Assembly: GCA_036270095.1 (NCBI GenBank)
Contig: DATBDE010000142.1
Location: forward strand, 1-26,691
From: DATBDE01 sp036270095
GTDB lineage: Bacteria > Actinomycetota > Thermoleophilia > Solirubrobacterales > Solirubrobacteraceae
DNA: 26,691 bases
Direction of reading: 5' to 3'
Shown here: piece by piece, positions 1 to 7,037 of the stretch
Layout: every line of letters begins with the position of its first letter
Position numbering within the stretch: the first letter of the stretch is position 1
Made by a program: the position numbers and the translations under genes
Notes under the pieces: model-generated
What the model was told of the DNA's origin: nothing
Databases searched by the model: none
The model's input: only the letters and a program-made list of their open reading frames with translations

Positions 1-1072
1 GCTTCAGCGCAGCGACCTCGCGGTCCAGCGCGCCCGGCACCGGGTGGACCCCCGGCTCGAGCTCGCCGGCCCGGTCCATGAGCTCGCGCACCGCCAGCGC
101 GTGGAGCGCGAAGGAGACGTCCATGACCGCCGCCGGATGGCCCTCGGCCGCTGCGAGGTTGACCACGCGGCCGCCGGCGAGGACGTACAGGCGCCGGTCG
201 CCGACGTCGTGCTCGGCCACCAGCGGCCGCACCTCGCGCCCCGGGCCGAGGTCGTCGAGCGCGATCTCCACGTCGAAGTGGCCCGCGTTGGCGAGGATGG
301 CGCCGTCCTTCATGCGCTCGAAGTGCTCGCGGTGCAGCGCGCCGCGCACGCCGGTCACGGTCACGAAGACGTCGCCGCGCTCGGCGGCGCGCAGCGCGGG
401 CATGACATCGAAGCCCTCCATGCGGGCCTCCAGCGCCGCCATCGGGTCGACCTCGCACACGATCACCGACGCCCCGGCCCCGCGGGCCCGCTGGGCCACG
501 CCGCGGCCGGTGGCGCCGTAGCCGAGCACGACCACCGTGCGCCCGGCGAGGAGCGCGTTGGTCGCGCGCAGGATGCCGTCCAGGGTCGACTGGCCGGTGC
601 CGAAGCGGTCGTTGAAGGTGCGCTCGCTGAGCGCCTCGTTGACCGCGAGCACCGGGCAGCCCAGCGTCCCCTCGGCCGCCATTGCGCGCAGGCGCACGAG
701 CCCGGTCGTCGTCTCCTCGGTGGCGCCGACGAGCGCGTCGTCGGCGTGCACGGCGCCGATCAGGTCGGCCCCGTCGTCGAGGGCGACGGAGGGCGAGCGC
801 GAGGCCAGCTCGGCGACGTGGGACGCGTAGGCCTCCGCGCTCTCCCCGTGCGCGGCGAGCACGTCGACGCCGTCGTCGGACAGCGCCGCGACAACGTCGT
901 CCTGGGTCGAGAACGGATTGGCCGCGCACAGCGCGACCTCGGCCCCGCCCGCCCGCAGGGCCCCGACGAGGACCGCGGTCTCGGCCGTGACGTGCAGGCA
1001 TGCGCACACGAGCCGGCCGTCGAGCGGCCGCTCGGACGCGAAGCGGTCCCGGATCGAGCGGACGACGGGCAT
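1..1072 (-). CDS. AhcY-like paralogue, archaeal-type short form with altered catalytic residues (partial, C-terminus off window)
   Basis: Translating the minus strand from the ATG at 1072 gives 357 codons open to the window edge. The product clearly aligns with S-adenosylhomocysteine hydrolase of the short archaeal/Thermotoga type: substrate-site histidine in CLHVTAETA (about residue 27), ALDDGADL (about 98-105), ATEETTTG (117-124), TGQSTLDGI (159-167), NAD-binding GYGATGRG (184-191) and NAGHFDVEI. The central catalytic segment differs. Where the family has the Lys...Asp-Asn of a TKxxFDN-like motif, this protein has S-E-R-T-F-N-D (149-155), so the catalytic Lys is Glu, Asp is Asn and Asn is Asp. 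Hydrolase activity is therefore doubtful; it may be a pseudoenzyme or act on another nucleoside-homocysteine. It lies immediately downstream of ahcY, probably in the same transcript. Family-like residues (RIEWAARQ) continue in frame upstream of the ATG with no ATG, GTG or TTG between, so the true start may be an ATC at about 1093. Confidence 0.85.
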   Translation of the reverse strand, partial: MPVVRSIRDRFASERPLDGRLVCACLHVTAETAVLVGALRAGGAEVALCAANPFSTQDDVVAALSDDGVDVLAAHGESAEAYASHVAELASRSPSVALDDGADLIGAVHADDALVGATEETTTGLVRLRAMAAEGTLGCPVLAVNEALSERTFNDRFGTGQSTLDGILRATNALLAGRTVVVLGYGATGRGVAQRARGAGASVIVCEVDPMAALEARMEGFDVMPALRAAERGDVFVTVTGVRGALHREHFERMKDGAILANAGHFDVEIALDDLGPGREVRPLVAEHDVGDRRLYVLAGGRVVNLAAAEGHPAAVMDVSFALHALAVRELMDRAGELEPGVHPVPGALDREVAALK

Positions 1073-1104
1073 CTGCCGCGCCGCCCACTCGATGCGCGCG
1101 CGCT

Positions 1105-2532
1105 CTAGTACCGGTACTGCTCCGACTTGTACGGGCCGTCGACGGTGACGCCGATGTATGCGGCCTGTTCGGGGGTGAGCTTCGTCAGGTGGACGCCGAG
1201 GGCGTCGAGGTGCAGGCGGGCGACCTTCTCGTCCAGGTGCTTGGGCAGCACGTAGACGCCGAGGGGGTACTCGTCGGTGCGGCCGAACAGCTCGATCTGG
1301 GCGATGACCTGGTTGGTGAACGAGTTGGACATCACAAACGACGGGTGGCCGGTCGCGTTGCCCAGGTTGAGCAGCCTGCCCTCGCTCAGGACGATGATCG
1401 CCTTGCCGTCCGCGAACACCCACTTGTCGACCTGGGGCTTGATGTTGACCCGCTCGATCCCCGGTGTGCGGGCCAGTCCGGCCATGTCGATCTCGTTGTC
1501 GAGGTGCCCGATGTTGCCGACGATGGCCTGGTGCTTCATCCGCGCCATGTGGTCGGCGGTGATGATGTCCTTGTTGCCGGTGGCGGTGACGAAGAGGTCG
1601 GCGGTCTCGACCACGTCGTCGAGGCGGACGACGTCGAGGCCCTGCATCGAGGCCTGCAGCGCGCAGATCGGGTCGACCTCGGTGACCACCACCCGCGCGC
1701 CCTGGCCGCGCAAAGACTCCACGCAGCCCTTGCCCACGTCGCCGTAGCCGCAGACCACCGCGACCTTGCCCGCCAGCATCACGTCGACGGCGCGGTTGAT
1801 GCCGTCGACCAGCGAGTGCCGGCAGCCGTAGATGTTGTCGAACTTGGACTTGGTCACCGAGTCGTTGACGTTGATGGCCGGGAAGAGCAGCGTGCCGTCG
1901 CGGTGCATCTCATAGAGGCGGTGCACCCCAGTGGTGGTCTCCTCGGTCACGCCCTTGATCGCCTCGCCGATCCGCGTCCAGCGCTGCGGATCCTCCTCGA
2001 GCGAGCGCGTCAGCACGCCGAGGATGACCGCGAGCTCCTCCGAGTCTGCCGTCGAGGGATCGGGCACGGCCCCGGCATTTTCGAACTCGGTGCCCTTGTG
2101 CACGAGCAGCGTCGCGTCGCCGCCGTCGTCGAGGATCATGTTCGGGCCACTGCCGTCCGGCCAGCGCAGCGTCTGCCCCAGACACCACCAGTACTCCTCG
2201 AGCGACTCGCCCTTCCAGGCGTACACGGGCACGCCGGCCGCGGCGATGGCGGCGGCAGCGTGGTCCTGGGTGGAGAAGATGTTGCACGAGGCCCAGCGCA
2301 CCTCCGCGCCGAGCGCCGCCAGCGTCTCGATCAGCACCGCCGTCTGCACCGTCATGTGCAGCGACCCGGTGATCCGGGCGCCGGCCAGCGGCTTGGCCTC
2401 GGCGTACTCGGCCCGCGTGGCCATCAGGCCCGGCATCTCGTGCTCGGCCAGCTCGATCTCGCGACGGCCGAAATCGGCCAGCCCGATATCGGCGACCTTG
2501 AAGTCCTCGGTCCTGGCAGTGGTTGTGGTCAT
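1105..2532 (-). CDS. ahcY: Adenosylhomocysteinase (S-adenosyl-L-homocysteine hydrolase)
   Basis: 475 aa, the usual length for the long bacterial form. It reversibly hydrolyses S-adenosylhomocysteine to adenosine and homocysteine in the cytoplasm, relieving product inhibition of methyltransferases. Visible motifs: GSLHMTVQTA with His59, NIFSTQDHAAAA, ILDDGGD (about 133-139), EETTTG (198-202), the complete catalytic block NVNDSVTKSKFDN (221-233; Lys228 and Asp232 of the family), NAD-binding GYGDVGKG (262-269) and the C-terminal YKSEQYRY, whose Lys and Tyr reach the neighbouring subunit's NAD. Residues about 150-190 carry the insert typical of the long bacterial form. The ATG overlaps the merR stop as ATGA, implying translational coupling and leaving no room for a riboswitch leader. 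A divergent AhcY paralogue follows directly downstream. Confidence 0.98.
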   Translation of the reverse strand: MTTTTARTEDFKVADIGLADFGRREIELAEHEMPGLMATRAEYAEAKPLAGARITGSLHMTVQTAVLIETLAALGAEVRWASCNIFSTQDHAAAAIAAAGVPVYAWKGESLEEYWWCLGQTLRWPDGSGPNMILDDGGDATLLVHKGTEFENAGAVPDPSTADSEELAVILGVLTRSLEEDPQRWTRIGEAIKGVTEETTTGVHRLYEMHRDGTLLFPAINVNDSVTKSKFDNIYGCRHSLVDGINRAVDVMLAGKVAVVCGYGDVGKGCVESLRGQGARVVVTEVDPICALQASMQGLDVVRLDDVVETADLFVTATGNKDIITADHMARMKHQAIVGNIGHLDNEIDMAGLARTPGIERVNIKPQVDKWVFADGKAIIVLSEGRLLNLGNATGHPSFVMSNSFTNQVIAQIELFGRTDEYPLGVYVLPKHLDEKVARLHLDALGVHLTKLTPEQAAYIGVTVDGPYKSEQYRY

Positions 2533-2912
2533 GCGTTCTCCGTGACGGGGATCGGTGTTGGGCTGACCGCCTGGAGCAGGCGCTCGTGCTTGCGCTGCTC
2601 CCAGCGCAGCCAGTCGGCGGCGTCGACGTGCTCGGGCTTGGCCGGCTCGGCGGCGAACCAGTCGTCCACCGCGAGCTGGAGGTCGCCGTCGGCGCGCATC
2701 CGCGCCGCGAAGCCGAGATCGGAGAGCCCGAGCTCGAAGCGCTCGAGCAGCTCCCGCAGCGTCCTCAGGCGCTGCAGCTCGGCCGGGCCGTACAGGCGAT
2801 AGCCCGCGCTCGAGCGCCGCGGCACGACGAGGCCGCTGCTCTCGATGTAGCGCAGCATGCGGGACGACCAGCCCGTCGTCTCAGCTGCCTCGTGGATGGT
2901 AAGGGCGTCCAT
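2529..2912 (-). CDS. MerR-family transcriptional regulator linked to ahcY
   Basis: About 127 aa from the ATG at 2912; a TTG at 2921 would add three residues. The N-terminal winged helix-turn-helix is clear: LTIHEAAETTGWSSRMLRYI, then the wing ending in SAGYRLYGPAEL and the LRTLRELLERFELGLSDL helix that normally starts the dimerisation coiled coil. The C-terminal half (about 80-127) is short and holds no cysteine cluster, so a metal-sensing role is unlikely; the ligand is unknown. The stop codon overlaps the ahcY start by four bases (ATGA), so the two are almost certainly cotranscribed, and regulation of methyl-cycle genes is the simplest inference. A 26-bp palindrome lies 9 bases upstream of the start and is the obvious candidate for its own operator. 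Confidence 0.9.
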   Translation of the reverse strand: MDALTIHEAAETTGWSSRMLRYIESSGLVVPRRSSAGYRLYGPAELQRLRTLRELLERFELGLSDLGFAARMRADGDLQLAVDDWFAAEPAKPEHVDAADWLRWEQRKHERLLQAVSPTPIPVTENA

Positions 2913-2920
2913 CTCGCCCA

Positions 2921-2946
2921 AACCCTAACACGTCTGTGTCAAGGTT
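2921..2946. promoter_or_regulatory. Imperfect palindrome, candidate MerR operator/promoter of the merR-ahcY operon
   Basis: Plus-strand arms AACCCTAACAC (2921-2931) and GTGTCAAGGTT (2936-2946) are inverted repeats matching at 9 of 11 positions, separated by GTCT. On the minus strand the merR-proximal part holds TAGGGT (2927-2922), a plausible TANNNT -10 box, with the ATG about 9 bases further on, so the mRNA may be nearly leaderless. A palindrome lying just upstream of or across the -10, with no good -35, is the arrangement MerR proteins usually act on. It also overlaps the stop codon of the upstream STAS gene. The assignment is inferred from position and symmetry. Confidence 0.6.
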
Positions 2947-3313
2947 TGGAGCCGTTCCGGCACTCGGCGATGAAGGCCAGCGCGTGGGCCCGGTCGGGCA
3001 CCACGTTGAGGACCCGCATGAGGCCGGTGAGCTCGAACACGCGACGCATCTGGTCGTCGGTGTTGATCACCACTAGGCGGCCGCCCTTGCGCTCGATCCG
3101 GCGCTTGGAGTTGGTCAGGGCGCCCAGCCCGGAGGAGTCCAGGAAGGCCGCCTCGGACAGGTCGACCACGACCCACTGGCTGCCCTGGTCGAGGCACCGG
3201 CGCAGCCGCTGCTCGAGCGCCGGAGCGTTCCAGAGGTCGAGGTCCCCGGTCACGGAGACGATGACCGTCGAATCGCTTTGGCCCTCGTCGGTGAGGGTGA
3301 AGGGGTTGCGCAC
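2939..3313 (-). CDS. STAS-domain anti-sigma factor antagonist (SpoIIAA/RsbV-like)
   Basis: About 124 aa from a GTG at 3313; an in-frame TTG at 3358 would give 139 aa, but the extra residues do not look like STAS domain. The product has the beta-alpha STAS pattern: TVIVSVTGDLDLWNAPAL, QWVVVDLSEAAFLDSSGLGAL and GGRLVVINTDDQMRRVFELTG. The DSSG motif carries the serine that is phosphorylated by the cognate SpoIIAB/RsbW-type kinase and dephosphorylated by PP2C (SpoIIE/RsbU) phosphatases. Unphosphorylated antagonist binds the kinase and releases a sigma factor. It reads in the same direction as merR-ahcY with only 26 bases between, so it may share their transcript. A SpoIIAB-like ATPase and a PP2C regulator occur at the far end of the window, but no link is shown. 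Confidence 0.9.
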   Translation of the reverse strand: MRNPFTLTDEGQSDSTVIVSVTGDLDLWNAPALEQRLRRCLDQGSQWVVVDLSEAAFLDSSGLGALTNSKRRIERKGGRLVVINTDDQMRRVFELTGLMRVLNVVPDRAHALAFIAECRNGSKP

Positions 3314-3391
3314 GCCCGTGCGATCTTGGCACAAAGGTCGCCTGAGCAGACCGTTCAAGTCCGTCCGCCCGTTGTCCGATGCTGAGAGCCG

Positions 3392-4825
3392 ATGCGTCTT
3401 CGCCTACTGCTCGCCATCGCCTGCGGCGCGCTGCTCCTGGGTGCGCCCGTCGCGCACGCCGCGCGCGGCATGGAGGTCGCGATCTCGGACGAGGACGCGA
3501 TGGTCACCGGCCAGACTGGGAACCCGCTCGTCGCCTATCAGGCCGCGCAGGCGCTGAACGCCACCCGCATGCGCATCCTCGTGCAATGGTCGCGCGTCAG
3601 CGACGCGACCCAGAGTAGCCCGTCCGCCAACCCGGACTACAACTGGGGCCCGATCGACAACGCCGTCGACGCTGCGGCGATGTACGGCATGCGCACACAG
3701 CTCGCCTTGACCGGCCCGGCGCCCAACTACGCGGCCGGCCTGTACAAGAACCTACGCATCCTCCGGCCCGACCCCAAGCTGTACGCGAACTTCGTGCGTG
3801 CCGCCGCCGAGCACTTCAAGGGCCGGGTCGACCGCTACTCGATCTGGAACGAGCCCAACTACCCGGCCTGGATCGCGCCCCAGAGCGAGTCCCCGAAGAT
3901 CTACCGGGCGCTGTACACGGCCGGGTACGACGCGATCAAGTCGGTCGACCCCGCGGCCCAGGTCCTCATCGGCGAGACCGTGCCCTACGGCGGCACGGCG
4001 AACGGCAAGCGCCTCGGGCTGGCCACCGCGCCGCTGAAGTGGCTGCGCGCGGTCGCCTGCCTGGACGCGCGGTACAAGCGGGTTGGGAACTGCACGCCGC
4101 TGAAGGCCGACGGCTACGCCCACCACCCCTATGAGTTCACCGAGGCGCCGACCGCGAAGACCTTCCCCGGGGCCGACAACGCGCCCATCCAGACGCTCGG
4201 GCGCCTGCGCACGGCGCTGAACAAGCTCGCCCGCGCCCACGCACTGTCGACGCCGAAGGGCAAGGCGCTGGCCATCTACCTGACCGAGTCGGGCTACTTC
4301 GTCACCGGCTCGCGCAAGGTGGCCGCGGCCAAGCGCGCACGCTGGCTGCCGGAGTCCTTCCAGGTGGCGGCGCAGCAAGCCCGGGTGAAGGAGATGCTCC
4401 AGTACAACGTCTATGTCCCCAGTACGTCGACGTTCACGACGGGGCTGTTCACGCTGGGCGGCTCGCCGCTGCCGGAGTACAAGACGCTGCTGAGCTGGAC
4501 CAAGGGCGCGGCCAAGAAGCGGCTCATCAAGCGCAACACCGGGCCGATTCAGCTGCCGGCGCGGCCGGGCGGCACGCCGCTCCCGGCCCCGAGCGGCACG
4601 GGGAGCAGCGGGGGCGGCAGCACGTCCGGCGGCGGCTCGGCGCCAAGCGGCGGCGGTGGCAGCACGCCCCCCGGCGGGGGCGGCTCGACGTCGGGCGGCG
4701 GGAGCTCTTCGGGCGGCACGAGCGCCCCGCCGGCGGCCAGCGGCTCGGGCACGACGACGCAGCCAAGCCCGGCCCCTCCTTCGTGCAACGGCATCCAGAT
4801 CGGCCCGGTCTGCCTGCCTGTCTAG
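3392..4825 (+). CDS. Secreted glycoside hydrolase (cellulase-like TIM-barrel) with Gly/Ser/Pro-rich tail
   Basis: 477 aa. An N-terminal Sec signal peptide is clear (MRLRLLLAIACGALLL...AHA, cleavage near residue 24). The catalytic part resembles clan GH-A hydrolases: RILVQWSRV, then YSIWNEPN with Glu154 as likely acid/base, AHHPYEF, and IYLTESGYF with Glu299 as likely nucleophile. The exact GH family and substrate cannot be given. From about residue 395 the chain is a low-complexity Gly/Ser/Pro/Thr linker (GGGS-like blocks) ending in SCNGIQIGPVCLPV, a short tail with two cysteines that could form a disulfide knob. There is no LPxTG anchor. It is divergent from the STAS gene and convergent with the isomerase gene. 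The alternative ATG at 3379 is in another frame. Confidence 0.82.
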   Translation: MRLRLLLAIACGALLLGAPVAHAARGMEVAISDEDAMVTGQTGNPLVAYQAAQALNATRMRILVQWSRVSDATQSSPSANPDYNWGPIDNAVDAAAMYGMRTQLALTGPAPNYAAGLYKNLRILRPDPKLYANFVRAAAEHFKGRVDRYSIWNEPNYPAWIAPQSESPKIYRALYTAGYDAIKSVDPAAQVLIGETVPYGGTANGKRLGLATAPLKWLRAVACLDARYKRVGNCTPLKADGYAHHPYEFTEAPTAKTFPGADNAPIQTLGRLRTALNKLARAHALSTPKGKALAIYLTESGYFVTGSRKVAAAKRARWLPESFQVAAQQARVKEMLQYNVYVPSTSTFTTGLFTLGGSPLPEYKTLLSWTKGAAKKRLIKRNTGPIQLPARPGGTPLPAPSGTGSSGGGSTSGGGSAPSGGGGSTPPGGGGSTSGGGSSSGGTSAPPAASGSGTTTQPSPAPPSCNGIQIGPVCLPV

Positions 4826-4839
4826 GCCATTCTCGCCGC

Positions 4840-4903
4840 CGCTGCCTGCGTCCTCGGGTTCGCCGTACATGGCACGGCTTCACCGGCTGCGTCCTTGGCA
4901 GCG
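4840..4903. repeat. 64-nt hairpin-forming element, copy A
   Basis: It lies between the convergent glycosidase and isomerase genes. Outer arms CGCTGCC (4840-4846) and GGCAGCG (4897-4903) pair perfectly over 7 bp. An inner hairpin GCCGT...ACGGC lies at about 4862-4878. Between them are the blocks TGCGTCCTCGG (4847-4857) and TGCGTCCTTGG (4888-4898), a direct repeat matching at 10 of 11. A second 64-nt copy at 11561-11624 aligns without gaps. There is no T-run after the stem, so it is not a textbook intrinsic terminator, although a terminator role between convergent genes is possible. Confidence 0.7.
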
Positions 4904-4918
4904 ACGCCGACCGATGGC

Positions 4919-5974
4919 CTAATCGGCCGAGGCCATGCGGGTTTTCAGCTCCTCGATCACCGCGACCGGGCCGGGGTCGATGCCGCGCAGGACCGCGCGG
5001 TAGACCGACACGAGGTCGCCCAGCAGAACGAGCGAGAAGATCCGCGCCAGCGTCGTCTCCCCTTCGCCCTCGAGCACGAAGGTCACCTTGGCCGCTGGGG
5101 CGATGAGCTCGCGCGTCAGCGCGATGCGGCGCCGCTCGCGCGGGTGCAGGTCGGTGTCGTTGAGGAACACGGCGGAGAATGGGCCGAGCGCCGCCGCACC
5201 GTCCCAACCCACGATCTCGTTGTGGTCTGCCTCGGGGAGCTCGTGGGAGTACGCGGGCACCTTGGCGTTCTCGTTGTGCTGGGTCTTCCAGCGATACGCG
5301 ACGGGGATGGTCGGGCCGGCGCCGACGATGGTGGCGATGGTGCCGTCCAGCGCTCGCGCCACCGTCTTGGGCTGGGCGTCCTCGGCGCCCCCGGGCCCCC
5401 AGCGCTCGACCAGGTCCTCCATCTGGGCCGCGGCGACGTCGACCTCGCTGCGCAGCTCCGGGCCCACGCCGCAGAGCGCGGCGACCTCGAGCGCGGCCAC
5501 GGTCATGTAGGCCACGGCCGCCCGCGGCTGCAGGCCACCGGGCAGCGGGATGACCGGCACCTTGTCGGCGCGGGCCGACTCGGCCAGCTCGCCGCCGGTG
5601 GTGACCACGAGGCGCCGCGCGCCCAGCGCGCCGGCGGCCTCGTAGCAGGCCAGGGTCTCCTCGGTGTTGCCCGAGTACGAGGAGCACAGGACCGTGACCT
5701 CGGGCGACGTCCATGCCGGCAGGCCGTAGCTGCGGGTGACGACGATCCGGCGCGAGGCCTGGTCGCCCAGCGCCGAGCGGGCCAGGGCGCCGCCGATCGC
5801 CGACCCGCCCATGCCGGAGACGACGAGGCCGCCGGGGGAATCGATCGGCTCGAGCATCGCCGACTCCACGCGCCAGAGGGCATCGCGGAGCTGTGAGGGG
5901 AGGTCGAGGACGTCCGCGACCAGGTTCGTCGAGTCGACCGCGGCGACGGCATCGACGGAGAGCGGATCGGTCAC
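4919..5974 (-). CDS. Bifunctional phosphoglucose/phosphomannose isomerase (SIS family)
   Basis: 351 aa from a GTG start. Two SIS sugar-phosphate-binding domains are recognisable: SGMGGSAIGG (53-62), SSYSGNTEET (98-107), LVVTTGGELAE, and in the second half IVGAGPTIPVAYRWKTQ and SHELPEADHNEIVGW, which is typical of the archaeal/actinobacterial PGI/PMI family. The enzyme interconverts glucose-6-P, fructose-6-P and mannose-6-P in the cytoplasm and so feeds mannose and nucleotide-sugar synthesis. This fits the NDP-sugar pyrophosphorylase and UDP-glucose dehydrogenase genes nearby. It is monocistronic or first in its unit; the next gene upstream (stop at 6036) reads the same way 61 bases off. Confidence 0.92.
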   Translation of the reverse strand: MTDPLSVDAVAAVDSTNLVADVLDLPSQLRDALWRVESAMLEPIDSPGGLVVSGMGGSAIGGALARSALGDQASRRIVVTRSYGLPAWTSPEVTVLCSSYSGNTEETLACYEAAGALGARRLVVTTGGELAESARADKVPVIPLPGGLQPRAAVAYMTVAALEVAALCGVGPELRSEVDVAAAQMEDLVERWGPGGAEDAQPKTVARALDGTIATIVGAGPTIPVAYRWKTQHNENAKVPAYSHELPEADHNEIVGWDGAAALGPFSAVFLNDTDLHPRERRRIALTRELIAPAAKVTFVLEGEGETTLARIFSLVLLGDLVSVYRAVLRGIDPGPVAVIEELKTRMASAD

Positions 5975-6035
5975 GTTCCGGGATACAACACCATCCCGCG
6001 CGCGAACGACTCCTCCCCCGCCGATGCCGATGCGG

Positions 6036-6947
6036 TCAGGCGGCGCGCTGCTCGGCCTGGAAGTAGTGGCCCGCCTCGAGGTCGGCGATGACGCCGGCCT
6101 CCACGGGCTCCCAGCCCAGGCGCTCGCGGGTCAGCGCGCTGGAGGCCGGGACGTCGGCCGCGAAGAACCCGCCGATCCACCCGAAGTGCTCGGGCGCCTC
6201 CTCCGCAGCGATCGAGGCCGTGGGGACGCCGAGATGGCGCCCGATGACCTCGGCGATGTCGCGGGTGGCCACGCCCTCCTCGGCGACGCCGTGCCACACG
6301 GAGCCCGCCGGCGCGCTCTCCACGGCGAGCCGGAACAGCCGCGCGGCGTCGCGCCGGTGCACGGCCGACCAGCGGTTGGCGCCATCGCCGGCATAGCGAG
6401 ACACGCCCTGCTCGCGGGCGACGCCGATCAGGACCGCGACGAACCCGTGGTCGCCCACGCCGTGGACCGTCGGCGGGAAGCGGACGACCGCCGAGCGCAC
6501 GCCGCGCTCGGCGAGCGTGACCGCCGTGACCTCCGAAGCGGACCGGTGCGAGGCGCGCGACTCAGGGTCGGGCCGGTCCTCCTCGGTCGCCGCGCGGCCG
6601 GGCGCGAGCAGCCCGATGCCGGACGTGATGACCAGGGGGCGATCCGAGCCCTCGAGCTCCGCGCCCATCGCCTCGATCGCGCGCAGGTCGATGCGCCCGG
6701 CGTTCTCGAGCTGGGAGAAGTCGTGCACGAACGCGGTATGGATCACGCCGTCGGCCGCAGCCGCGGCGCTGCGCAGGCTCCCGAGGTCCTCGAGGTCGCC
6801 GCGGTGCACGGCGACGCCGGCGCGCTCCAGCGCTGCGGCGCCCGCGTCCGAGCGGGCCAGGCCGACGACCTCGTGCCCGGCGTCGAGGAGCTCCTGGGCG
6901 GTGGCGGAGCCGATGAAGCCGGTCGCGCCGGTGACGAAGATACGCAT
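6036..6947 (-). CDS. NAD(P)-binding SDR-family epimerase/oxidoreductase (atypical, no YxxxK)
   Basis: 303 aa from the ATG at 6947, supported by GGAGGC seven bases upstream. The N-terminal Rossmann motif is textbook (MRIFVTGATGFIGSATAQEL, GATGFIG at about 7-13), followed by VIHTAFVHD and ITSGIGLL. Where extended SDRs carry the catalytic YxxxK, this protein has HRSASE, so it belongs with atypical SDRs lacking the usual proton-relay tyrosine. The C-terminal part has YAGDGANRWSAVHRRDAARLFRLA, as in nucleoside-diphosphate-sugar epimerase-like proteins. Substrate is unknown. Its promoter region is shared with a divergent TetR gene through two operator-like repeats, so TetR repression and ligand induction are likely; detoxification or secondary metabolism fits better than housekeeping sugar synthesis. 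Confidence 0.9.
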   Translation of the reverse strand: MRIFVTGATGFIGSATAQELLDAGHEVVGLARSDAGAAALERAGVAVHRGDLEDLGSLRSAAAAADGVIHTAFVHDFSQLENAGRIDLRAIEAMGAELEGSDRPLVITSGIGLLAPGRAATEEDRPDPESRASHRSASEVTAVTLAERGVRSAVVRFPPTVHGVGDHGFVAVLIGVAREQGVSRYAGDGANRWSAVHRRDAARLFRLAVESAPAGSVWHGVAEEGVATRDIAEVIGRHLGVPTASIAAEEAPEHFGWIGGFFAADVPASSALTRERLGWEPVEAGVIADLEAGHYFQAEQRAA

Positions 6948-6973
6948 GGGATTGCCTCCTGAAGATCGGACCA

Positions 6974-7020
6974 TGTCAGTCACTGTCATCACCATAGCAC
7001 TGCGATGACAGTCTCTGACA
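6974..7020. promoter_or_regulatory. Paired TetR operators in the divergent epimerase/tetR promoter
   Basis: TGTCAGTCACTGTCATC (6974-6990) and GATGACAGTCTCTGACA (7004-7020) form an inverted repeat matching at 15 of 17 positions around a 13-base spacer. Each arm is itself quasi-palindromic (for example TGTCAGTCACTGTCA matches its own complement at 12 of 15), as expected for two TetR dimer sites. The spacer contains TATGGT on the minus strand, a candidate -10 for the epimerase gene. TACACT (7026-7031) lies six bases before the tetR ATG at 7038 and would give a leaderless tetR mRNA. Binding by the adjacent TetR is inferred. Confidence 0.8.
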
Positions 7021-7037
7021 TCACCTACACTTCCGGG

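Noticed and set aside
44..1108. 354-codon plus-strand open frame at the left edge
   Set aside because: The minus strand here encodes an AhcY family protein with many recognisable motifs; the plus frame has low-complexity His/Val/Arg composition.
2513..2532. SAH or SAM riboswitch ahead of ahcY
   Set aside because: The ahcY start overlaps the merR stop by four bases, leaving no leader for a riboswitch.
4570..4770. Glycine/serine-rich repeats at the end of the glycosidase gene as a DNA repeat array
   Set aside because: The repetition is explained by GGGS-type linker codons in frame and has no regular repeat unit at the DNA level.
4826..4918. Classical intrinsic terminator between the convergent genes
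   Set aside because: The hairpin is present but no T-run follows on either strand; described instead as the repeated 64-nt element.
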